Of a DNA stretch of 64,000 nt, positions 8,898-16,127 are shown in pieces. This stretch comes from Maribacter sp044594925 (GTDB lineage Bacteria; Bacteroidota; Bacteroidia; Flavobacteriales; Flavobacteriaceae). The position numbers and the translations under genes were made by a program. The notes under the pieces are model-generated. The model searched no databases. It was not told where the DNA came from and saw only the letters and a list, made by a program, of their open reading frames with translations. The stretch covers positions 3,410,001 through 3,474,000 of the forward strand of contig NZ_CP138991.1 in the NCBI RefSeq assembly GCF_044594925.1, in the 5' to 3' direction. Within the stretch, counting starts at the first letter, position 1; each line of letters begins with the position of its first letter.

Positions 8898-8979
8898 GCC
8901 CATTAGGGTCGCACGGTATCACAGTTCCCCCGAATATGATGAAAAGCTACTGCTAATGGGCCAGCTTAATTGTTGGCCC
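8898..8979 (+). promoter_or_regulatory. possible leader with mutually exclusive hairpins
   Basis: GCCCATTAG (8898-8906) pairs with CTAATGGGC (8953-8961). GGGCCA (8958-8963) pairs with TGGCCC (8974-8979) across a 10-base loop. The two stems share GGGC at 8958-8961 and cannot form together. The region lies upstream of the operator at 9010, so whether it is transcribed with the module is unknown. The rest of 8850-9009 shows nothing recognisable. Confidence 0.3.
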
Positions 8980-9009
8980 AAAGAAAAGCGGAACGCCGTA
9001 ATTTTAAAA

Positions 9010-9025
9010 TACCTAATAGTGGGTA
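9010..9025 (+). promoter_or_regulatory. palindromic operator candidate, site 1
   Basis: TACCTAATAGTGGGTA is an imperfect palindrome (TACC...GGTA), 56 bases before the ATG at 9082. A near-identical site (TACCTATTAGTGGGGA) lies 64 bases before the ATG at 12511. The two sites precede the two transcription units that flank and include the LuxR-type regulator at 11662, which makes that regulator the natural candidate to bind them. Confidence 0.55.
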
Positions 9026-9081
9026 TATTTTAAAATACGATTAAAACCAATATTTGAACCAAACCAAAAAAACTAAACACC

Positions 9082-9810
9082 ATGCATGAAAATTTAAAAT
9101 ATACGGTCCGACTTACAGAAAAAATTAAGGCTTGTGCCGATATAAAGCAAGCTAATTCAATTGGAATTAAAGATTGGCAACCCATATTTGCAGATAAAGA
9201 GTATGATACTTTTTACTTTTTGTATGCAAAATTCATTGGAAAAAAAGATGAAGACGGTGAATGTTTTAATTTAAACAAAATACAGTTTTATCTGCAAAAT
9301 TTTGAGGGTGAAGTAACAATAGGTCTGACAGGTAAAGCATATTTTTACGAACAGGAGCTAGATCCTGCAGACCATGATACGAGGTATGAAGGTAGAAAAC
9401 AGTATGGGCTTTTTATTATTCTCCAAGGCTTTAACTCATCGCTTACATCAGTGAAAGAGAATGATTTAGTTTTTCCGAATAAAGGTTTATGGTCATCAAA
9501 GCCAAAAATCAATAGTGGAGATGTTCTGGTAACCCGAGTATATTTTCGACCAATCCCTCTCCATTTAAGAAACACATCCGATAACCAAAACCCAATAGTT
9601 TTAGATAGGCTTTTTCAAGCTCGAGATGGAGATTCTGTAGCTGATATAGAACGTCAAGATCGTTCAGATTTGAAAGAATTGGTTGATAGGAAAATAATGA
9701 AACAAGAAGATTACGAAGAAATTTTTAAAGATTTGAAAAGAGAGGCACTTGACCTTCGAGGGGTTAGGCGTAGATGTTCACCGATAATAAGCTTTTTTAC
9801 TGTTGAATAA
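9082..9810 (+). CDS. unknown protein, first gene of the two-component module
   Basis: A 242-residue protein without signal peptide or membrane segment. I do not recognise it. Residues 1-160 look rich in beta strands (YDTFYFLYAKFIG, EVTIGLTGKAYFYEQ, YGLFIILQGFN), and the C-terminal third is charged and helical (LKELVDRKIMKQEDYEEIFKD), perhaps a coiled segment. The gene is AT-rich like its neighbours to 10.85 kb. Its stop codon (9808-9810) overlaps the TTG start of the histidine kinase, so the three genes 9082-12276 form one operon behind the operator at 9010. The linkage suggests a role in sensing or signalling with the kinase; this is inference. Confidence 0.8.
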   Translation: MHENLKYTVRLTEKIKACADIKQANSIGIKDWQPIFADKEYDTFYFLYAKFIGKKDEDGECFNLNKIQFYLQNFEGEVTIGLTGKAYFYEQELDPADHDTRYEGRKQYGLFIILQGFNSSLTSVKENDLVFPNKGLWSSKPKINSGDVLVTRVYFRPIPLHLRNTSDNQNPIVLDRLFQARDGDSVADIERQDRSDLKELVDRKIMKQEDYEEIFKDLKREALDLRGVRRRCSPIISFFTVE

Positions 9811-11665
9811 GATTTTAATAAGTTATTGCTTGTTTCTAATTACTACAATAAGTAGTGGGCAGTCTGGTCTAGAGATTGTTGACTTATTGAGAAATTATGA
9901 TATAAATAAGGCAGATTCTTTGTTGGAAAAATCAAAATTGATAAAGGATAAAGAAAAGCCATTTTTGAAATTTCAGATAGACTTATACAAGATTTTTAAT
10001 TTGGAAGTCTTAGAGAATCAATTCAATTCTAATCTAAAGACCAAAGTTCAATCAGATTTCAACACTTTTTATTATTATTTGGCTAAAGGAGATTTATTAT
10101 TTTTTAATAATGCAAATAAAGATATAGAGGCTATTTTAAGTTATAAAGCTGCATTATCATTAGCATTATCTAAGAAAAATGAGATTTTGATTTGTGAGGC
10201 ACTAAAGAAAATTTTATATGTGCACCGTATCTCTTTTCTAGTTGATAATTCTACTTATGAGGAGTATATAAATTTATATAGGTTATACGCCTATGATGAA
10301 GTGGAACAAACATATTTGAGTTATTTTGACTTGAATTTTAAATTTAAGAATTACTATTTAGATAATTGGGACACAGAACTCGAAGTATATTTAATTAACA
10401 AAATTAAAAGTAAAGAAATCCCAGAGTATCTAAAGGGTAAAATAAAGCAGTTATTGGGCTTTTATTATGAAATGGACGGTAATTATAATTTGTCAACAGA
10501 TATGTATAATGAAGCCATAAATCATTTTAATAAATCAAATTTTAAATATGCAGATTATGATATTAAAACCACTTTAATATATCAATCTATTCTTGAGATA
10601 AATATGGGTAATCCAAATGAGGCAATTCGATTGCTTAATGAGTCTAGGTCAGATAGAAAAGACAAATTATTTACTCTCAATAGAATGTATATAGATTATT
10701 GGATATCAACGGCTCAATATATGATTGAAGACTATAAATCTGCGTTTGAGAGTAATAGTGCTTACGAATATTTAAGAGATAGTTTGAATGAGTTTAAGTA
10801 TTCATCGCTTTTGACAGAACTTGAAACTAAATACCGAACCGCAGAAAAAGAAAAACAAATCTTAGAAGAACAGCAAAAAGTGCGAACCAACCGCAACTGG
10901 CTTATCGCAGCAGGTCTTGCTTTGCTCTTTGGTGCCGGCCTTGCCATTCTCCTCCAAAAGAACACCACCAAAAAACGCCAACTGGCGGAACAAGAAGCAC
11001 TACTCAAACAAGAGCGAGTAGATAATCTGTTAAAAGAACAGGAGTTGGTAAGTATCGATGCGATGATCGAGGGGCAAGAAAAAGAACGCCAGCGGGTGGC
11101 CAACGAACTTCATGACGATTTGGGTAGCCTTATGGCCACGATAAAGCTCCATTTTGACAATTCTAAAATAAGCAAGCAAGACCCCAGTTTACAAAATGCG
11201 GAAAAGCTCTTGGAAGAAGCCTACCAAAAAGTACGGAGCATGGCCCACAGCAAGAATTCTGGCGTTATGAGCAATCAAGGGCTTTTGCCCGCCGTTAAAA
11301 AAATGGCGCAGGTCATCACGGAGACCAATGCGCTAGAAGTAAGCGTGGAGGCTTTTGGGATGGGCGAGCGACTGGAAAATTCTTTGGAGTTGAGCCTCTT
11401 CCGTATGGTACAGGAGCTCGTGGCCAATGCCATAAAACATGCTGAGGCCAGTACCGTAAGCATACAACTCACGCAGCATGAGGATAACCTTAATATCATC
11501 ATAGAAGATAATGGCAAGGGCTTTGACCGTTCTAAAATAGATACGGGCAAAACAGGGATGGGCCTCACGACTATAGAAAAACGAGTAGAACATTTAGAAG
11601 GGAACTTTACCGTAGATAGCGTATTGGGCAAAGGCACCTCCATTTTAATAGACATTCCCGTATGA
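9803..11665 (+). CDS. TPR-like membrane sensor histidine kinase (NarX/DesK type)
   Basis: A 620-residue kinase. A signal peptide (ending SSGQS) is followed by a periplasmic helical region at 20-340 with TPR-like pairs (GKIKQLLGFYYEMDGNY, IYQSILEINMGNPNEA), a membrane segment at 365-385 (WLIAAGLALLFGAGLAILL), a coiled coil, and a HisKA_3 domain with His437 in NELHDDLGS. The HATPase domain has VQELVANAIKH, a DNGKGF box and GKTGMGL. The start is TTG at 9803, overlapping the upstream stop; no ATG gives a signal peptide. The first 1 kb is strikingly AT-rich (14 G/C in the 60 bases from 10081) and the kinase part is not (31 of 60 from 11281). The break is near 10.85 kb. Confidence 0.92.
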   Translation: MNKILISYCLFLITTISSGQSGLEIVDLLRNYDINKADSLLEKSKLIKDKEKPFLKFQIDLYKIFNLEVLENQFNSNLKTKVQSDFNTFYYYLAKGDLLFFNNANKDIEAILSYKAALSLALSKKNEILICEALKKILYVHRISFLVDNSTYEEYINLYRLYAYDEVEQTYLSYFDLNFKFKNYYLDNWDTELEVYLINKIKSKEIPEYLKGKIKQLLGFYYEMDGNYNLSTDMYNEAINHFNKSNFKYADYDIKTTLIYQSILEINMGNPNEAIRLLNESRSDRKDKLFTLNRMYIDYWISTAQYMIEDYKSAFESNSAYEYLRDSLNEFKYSSLLTELETKYRTAEKEKQILEEQQKVRTNRNWLIAAGLALLFGAGLAILLQKNTTKKRQLAEQEALLKQERVDNLLKEQELVSIDAMIEGQEKERQRVANELHDDLGSLMATIKLHFDNSKISKQDPSLQNAEKLLEEAYQKVRSMAHSKNSGVMSNQGLLPAVKKMAQVITETNALEVSVEAFGMGERLENSLELSLFRMVQELVANAIKHAEASTVSIQLTQHEDNLNIIIEDNGKGFDRSKIDTGKTGMGLTTIEKRVEHLEGNFTVDSVLGKGTSILIDIPV

Positions 11666-12276
11666 TTACCGTAGCCATAGCCGAAGACCACCAAGCCTTG
11701 ATAGACGGCATAAAATCCTATGTAAAGTATGAGGATGATATTACGGTCATTGGTCATGCCAATAACGGAGAGCAATTACTGGCACTCGTACGCGCAAGAC
11801 GCCCCAAGGTAGTGCTTTGCGATATTCGTATGCCCATTTTAGATGGTATTGAAGCAACCAAAATTATACTACAAGAGTTACCCGAAACCAAGGTGGTGGC
11901 CTTTACGATGTTCGACCAAGAAGCAGCCGTACAACAAATGCTGGCCGCAGGGGCACAAGGCTATCTCCTTAAAAATAGCAGCTTGGATGTGGTCTTGGAA
12001 GCCATACGCACCGTTGCGGAGGGCAAAACCTATTATGATAAAAAAATAAACGTCCCGGATACGGAAAAGAACAACTCTAAAAGTGTGCTCTCTTCCCGGG
12101 AGCGACAAATACTACAACTCGTTGCCAAAGGCCGCACCAGTCACCAAATAGCCGAAGAACTCTTTATTGGTAAAAGCACCGTAGACACCCACCGTAAAAA
12201 CATGATACGCAAATTGGGCCTAAGTGGTGCAGGGGAGTTACTACGCTATGCGGTGGAGAAGAAGTATGAGTTTTAG
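11662..12276 (+). CDS. LuxR/NarL family response regulator
   Basis: A 204-residue regulator that pairs with the kinase upstream; the genes overlap by 4 bases (ATGA). The receiver domain has the acidic pair in IAEDHQ, the phospho-acceptor Asp54 in LCDIRMP and the lysine in LLKNSS. A LuxR-type helix-turn-helix fills about 140-204 (LSSRERQILQLVAKG, STVDTHRKNM). It is expected to bind DNA as a dimer at short palindromes. The paired sites at 9010 and 12431 are the obvious candidates and would include autoregulation of its own operon. Confidence 0.95.
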   Translation: MITVAIAEDHQALIDGIKSYVKYEDDITVIGHANNGEQLLALVRARRPKVVLCDIRMPILDGIEATKIILQELPETKVVAFTMFDQEAAVQQMLAAGAQGYLLKNSSLDVVLEAIRTVAEGKTYYDKKINVPDTEKNNSKSVLSSRERQILQLVAKGRTSHQIAEELFIGKSTVDTHRKNMIRKLGLSGAGELLRYAVEKKYEF

Positions 12277-12294
12277 TGTATTCGCTTTAATGAT

Positions 12295-12355
12295 GTCAGT
12301 TCGAGTGATTTGATGGCTGAGCGTAGTCGAAGCCAACAAATAGTATCGAGAACCG
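12295..12355 (+). repeat. dispersed intergenic repeat, copy C
   Basis: It begins GTCAGTTCGAGTGAT and ends with GTATCGAGAACC, with GCTGAGCGTAGTCGAAGCC in between. It shares both ends with copies B and D but has a different centre. It follows the stop codon of the response regulator by 19 bases and may act as its transcription end. Confidence 0.7.
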
Positions 12356-12430
12356 TTTGGAACACGTAAGGCTTTCAAATGCTACTTTTTTATCCCCAAT
12401 ATTCTTATTAGCAATGAATTAACGTAAAAA

Positions 12431-12446
12431 TACCTATTAGTGGGGA
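12431..12446 (+). promoter_or_regulatory. palindromic operator candidate, site 2
   Basis: TACCTATTAGTGGGGA matches site 1 (9010-9025) at 14 of 16 positions and has the same AAAA on its left flank. It lies 64 bases before the ATG at 12511, nearly the same distance as site 1 to its gene. The rest of 12356-12510 shows no gene. Confidence 0.55.
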
Positions 12447-12510
12447 TTTTCTGATTCTTAACATTAGTACACCTTTACATCATTAATGATTTTTTAAAAT
12501 AATAAATAAA

Positions 12511-13065
12511 ATGAGCGAAATAAGAATTTATATTTTTTCTTGGGGCATACCCATTTTAATTGTGTTTTTGGGAATTTACTTAAGTGCAAAAACTGATATT
12601 TTAAAAGATGATTGCCAGTGCGAGATAAAACCTTACAGTTTCGCTAGGGCACAACTTATGTGGTGGACTTTGATAATAATTTCATGCTACTCAATATTCT
12701 ATGGTAATTATGGGATAATCCAAGAACTTAATAAATCCACTTTAATTCTTTTGGGTATTAGCTTAGGCACAACAACAACAGCTCGGATAATTGACAATAC
12801 CGAGATAAATAATGGGATACTGCGTCACCAAAATGACCATAAACATAGTAAGGGGTTTTTCAACAATATACTTTCAGATGGTGGTGGAATAAGTGTTCAT
12901 CGCTTTCAAGCATTGATTTTCAACTTGTTGTTTGGACTGATTTTTATTGTTCAATTCTTGGAGTCTGAAGAGGGTAAGTTCACCGAGTTTGGACAAACAG
13001 AATTGGCCTTAATGGGTATAAGTTCAGCTGCTTATGTTGGTTTGAAATTGAATGAAAATAGATAG
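12511..13065 (+). CDS. internally duplicated four-helix membrane protein
   Basis: A 184-residue membrane protein with an N-terminal membrane segment followed by two similar two-helix units. Unit 1 has R46-A-Q48, WWT, then LLGISLGT at 80-87. Unit 2 has GISVHRFQ (R131, Q133), a hydrophobic segment, then LMGISSAAYVG at 167-177. The pattern Arg-x-Gln, helix, LxGIS repeats. From memory, similar proteins occur as hypothetical genes in many bacteria with the ISxHRFQ and LMGISSGTYLG motifs, without assigned function. It is the first gene behind operator site 2 and is followed 47 bases later by the gene at 13113. A role as an envelope partner of that protein is inferred. Confidence 0.82.
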   Translation: MSEIRIYIFSWGIPILIVFLGIYLSAKTDILKDDCQCEIKPYSFARAQLMWWTLIIISCYSIFYGNYGIIQELNKSTLILLGISLGTTTTARIIDNTEINNGILRHQNDHKHSKGFFNNILSDGGGISVHRFQALIFNLLFGLIFIVQFLESEEGKFTEFGQTELALMGISSAAYVGLKLNENR

Positions 13066-13112
13066 AATAGTTTTGATAGGAAAAATAACAAGATGTTTTA
13101 AAAACAAAATAT

Positions 13113-14456
13113 ATGGAAATAGAAGAATACGAATTAGAACCTCAACCAAGAGAATTATTAAAAAGTGGATCAAATGAGGATATTTATCTATCGGTTAAAA
13201 TAGGTAATGGTCAAATTGGCGGAAATGTTGTGCAATCTGAAGATGACACAGTTGTAGCTAAAGGCGATTTTACAGAGCCTGTTTATTTAGGTAACACTAA
13301 TATTCTTAAAGGTAAAATACTTAAGGTTACTACGAATATATTGGATGTCAACTCGGCGACCAATAATTGTGTTCTTACAACAACTTTTCAGTCTGAGTTA
13401 CAAGAGGTATTGTTTACAAAAATTGATAGCGGTGAAGCACCTTTAAATGGTGTAGCAAGTTTTATTGGCACATATTTAATTAAAACGCTAATCGTTTTCT
13501 TCGGGCTTTCGATTTTTTTCATTCAGTCGGCAGTCAGTCAATCAAACAATGAAGTTGAATTAAAAGACTTGGCTACGCCAACCTCCCCGGGGTTTATCTT
13601 ATTTGACGAGACACCCTCTTCGATTGAGACACCTTCTTCGCCCAAAGCATTAGGAATAAGCTTACTTGGATTGAAAAATTCAGGCGGAGCTTTGGAATTT
13701 GCACCATACTGGCTTAAGAATAGGTCAAAACTTACTGCGGAAAACATTTATAAGAAAAATGGCAATTACAATACCATAAAATCAAATTTGGGTTTTTCCT
13801 TAACTGCTATTGACAACGATAGTATTGCCAAAATAGCACTAGGGGTAAGGACTCGATTTATCGAAAAATATAGTAAAGACGATATCGGAAAATTGGATTC
13901 CTTGAGGTTAGATATTATTACTTTACTATCAACTTTACCTATGGATTTAGAAGCTATTGAAAAGAAAAGAAAGGAATATACAGAGAAATTAGCTTCGCCC
14001 GCTTTTAGCTTAGATTTTGCTGCTGCATTGGGTGGAGAATCGCAAACTAATTCATTTCAAAATCTACAGCTTAACCGTTGGGCTGTATGGCTATCTGGAA
14101 ATATACGCTTAAAAGCTAAAAATTTATATCTAACAGGATTAACTAGGTATATCAATAGTGAAATTCAGGATGGGCAGGAGTTTGAAGCAGATTTAATTGA
14201 TATTGGGCTAAAATTAAATAAAGAAATTAATAGAATAACTATAGCCATTGAATATTTACAACGAATGAATTTGACTGATAACGATTTTAGTGATAACCGT
14301 ATTGCGGCCATAGGTAGTTTTAAAGTTTCTGATGGGATTTATTTGACTTCTACTATTGGTAAAAACTTTTCAGATACAGATAACATAATTTTATTAGGAG
14401 GCTTAAATTTTGGATTTTCTCAGAAGAAAATTAAAATGAATCAGCCTAATGAATAG
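13113..14456 (+). CDS. two-part protein: soluble domain, internal signal-like segment, barrel-like domain
   Basis: A 447-residue protein I cannot name. Residues 20-95 look like a small all-beta domain (IYLSVKIGNGQIGGNVV, LKVTTNILDVNSATNN). Residues 124-144 (KTLIVFFGLSIFFIQSAVSQS) look exactly like an export signal, but lie inside the protein. The remainder (about 180-440) has alternating strands and ends in YLTSTIGKNFSDTDN and ILLGGLNFGFSQKK, like an outer-membrane or periplasmic beta protein. No ATG, GTG or TTG directly precedes the signal-like part in frame, so a separate second gene is not supported unless a rare start is used. It may be a fusion, or a type II membrane protein. Confidence 0.75.
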   Translation: MEIEEYELEPQPRELLKSGSNEDIYLSVKIGNGQIGGNVVQSEDDTVVAKGDFTEPVYLGNTNILKGKILKVTTNILDVNSATNNCVLTTTFQSELQEVLFTKIDSGEAPLNGVASFIGTYLIKTLIVFFGLSIFFIQSAVSQSNNEVELKDLATPTSPGFILFDETPSSIETPSSPKALGISLLGLKNSGGALEFAPYWLKNRSKLTAENIYKKNGNYNTIKSNLGFSLTAIDNDSIAKIALGVRTRFIEKYSKDDIGKLDSLRLDIITLLSTLPMDLEAIEKKRKEYTEKLASPAFSLDFAAALGGESQTNSFQNLQLNRWAVWLSGNIRLKAKNLYLTGLTRYINSEIQDGQEFEADLIDIGLKLNKEINRITIAIEYLQRMNLTDNDFSDNRIAAIGSFKVSDGIYLTSTIGKNFSDTDNIILLGGLNFGFSQKKIKMNQPNE

Positions 14457-14463
14457 ATAATGA

Positions 14464-16122
14464 CTAGATTGTTTTCAAGCCCAATTCTTTTAAAAACCCA
14501 TTATGTAATTTTAAAGATTCAGAAGCTTTCTTTTTTGTGTCAACTAGTTTTTCATTTACTTCTTTTAGGTCAATTATTGGTTCTGGTTTGGCGGTACTTA
14601 CGTATCTAGAAATATTAAGGTTGTAATCGTTATCCTCAATTTCTTTCATTGATACTCTACGTGAATATCGTTCTTCTTTTTCAGGACGGTTTTGATAGGT
14701 TTCTACTATTTTTTGAATATCATTAGGTTCTTTAGGGTCTAGAACACCATCAATTTTACCATCTCGTAAAATGTTTTGACGCTTTTCTTTTTTATAATGT
14801 TCACTAGCATTTATAAAGAGTACATCATCATCTTTTTTGCATTTTTTCAATACCAAAATACAAACTGGAATACCTGTAGAAAAGAATAAATTAGAAGGCA
14901 AACCAATTACCGTATCTATATTACCATCTTTCAGTAGTTTTTCTCTTATTCTTGATTCTGCACCACCTCTAAATAAGACTCCGTGAGGCAGTATAATTGC
15001 CATTGTACCCTCATCACTTAAAAAGTGAAAACCATGTAATAAAAAAGCGAAATCTGCTGCTGATTTAGGAGCTAAACCGTAATTTTTAAACCTGAAGTTT
15101 TCGCCCATTGCTTCTGAAGCATCCCAACGTAAACTAAATGGTGGATTGGCAACTATAGCATCAAAGGTTGTTTTTTTAGCAGGATTCATTTCGTTTAAAA
15201 TGTCCCATTCGTTTTTTAAAGTATCTCCGTGAAATATGTCAAACTCAGAGTCTTTTACCCCGTGTAGTAACATATTCATACGTGCTAAGTTGTAGGTCGT
15301 TATGTTTTTTTCTTGACCGTAAATACGGCTTATTATACCACCGCCCGGTTGTTTCTCTATTTTATCTTTTACATTTAAAAGCAAAGAACCCGAACCACAA
15401 GCAAAATCTAAAACCCTATTGATTTTTTTCTTTTTACCTGCTTTTGGGTTTTGGCTGTCTAAGGTTACAATTTCTGAAAGTATGGTTGATAATTGCTGTG
15501 GCGTATAAAACTCGCCTGCTTTTTTACCAGAACCTGCAGCAAACTCACCAATTAAATATTCATAGGCATCACCAAGTGTATCACTATCAGTTGAAAACTC
15601 TGCAATACCTTCTGATATCTTTTGAATAATAGTACACAGTTTATTATTTCTGTCTGAATAGGTTTTGCCTAGTTTTTCGGAATCTAGATTTATTTCTGAG
15701 AATAAGCCTTTAAACGAACTTTCAAAAGATTCGTTTTCAATATAACTAAAGCCTTTTTGTAGGTCGCTTAGTAAATCATTGTGTTGTTTACGCGCTAGTT
15801 CTGATATGCTGCCCCATAAATAGTTGGGTTTGATAACATAATGCACTTTTTTACGCATTTGCTTTTCAAACTCTTCTACATCATTTGGGTTAGCCTCATA
15901 CCAAACGGAAAGTGAATTACGTTTATCGTCCTCTTCTAGTTTAGGATAATCTGAACCTAATTCTTTTTTTACAGAAGCTTCATAGTTATCTGATAAGTAG
16001 CGTAAGAATAAAAACGAGAGCATATAATCACGAAAATCATCTGCATTCATAGCACCTCTTAGCTCATTGGCAATATCCCAAAGTGCTTTTCCTAATTGTT
16101 CTTGTTTTTGTTTTGCGGTCAT
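14464..16122 (-). CDS. hsdM: type I restriction-modification DNA methyltransferase HsdM
   Basis: A 552-residue adenine-N6 methyltransferase subunit. The N-terminal helical domain (residues 5-180) is followed by the SAM-binding motif I in DFACGSGSL (about 239-247) and the catalytic NPPF at 326-329. The C-terminal helices (KEVNEKLVDTKKK) normally contact HsdS. It is the last gene of the minus-strand operon hsdR-hsdS-prrC-hsdM and starts 5 bases after the prrC stop. It ends 7 bases from the stop of the convergent gene at 13113, so the two cassettes abut. The length is normal for the type IC family. Confidence 0.97.
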   Translation of the reverse strand: MTAKQKQEQLGKALWDIANELRGAMNADDFRDYMLSFLFLRYLSDNYEASVKKELGSDYPKLEEDDKRNSLSVWYEANPNDVEEFEKQMRKKVHYVIKPNYLWGSISELARKQHNDLLSDLQKGFSYIENESFESSFKGLFSEINLDSEKLGKTYSDRNNKLCTIIQKISEGIAEFSTDSDTLGDAYEYLIGEFAAGSGKKAGEFYTPQQLSTILSEIVTLDSQNPKAGKKKKINRVLDFACGSGSLLLNVKDKIEKQPGGGIISRIYGQEKNITTYNLARMNMLLHGVKDSEFDIFHGDTLKNEWDILNEMNPAKKTTFDAIVANPPFSLRWDASEAMGENFRFKNYGLAPKSAADFAFLLHGFHFLSDEGTMAIILPHGVLFRGGAESRIREKLLKDGNIDTVIGLPSNLFFSTGIPVCILVLKKCKKDDDVLFINASEHYKKEKRQNILRDGKIDGVLDPKEPNDIQKIVETYQNRPEKEERYSRRVSMKEIEDNDYNLNISRYVSTAKPEPIIDLKEVNEKLVDTKKKASESLKLHNGFLKELGLKTI

Positions 16123-16127
16123 TTCTA

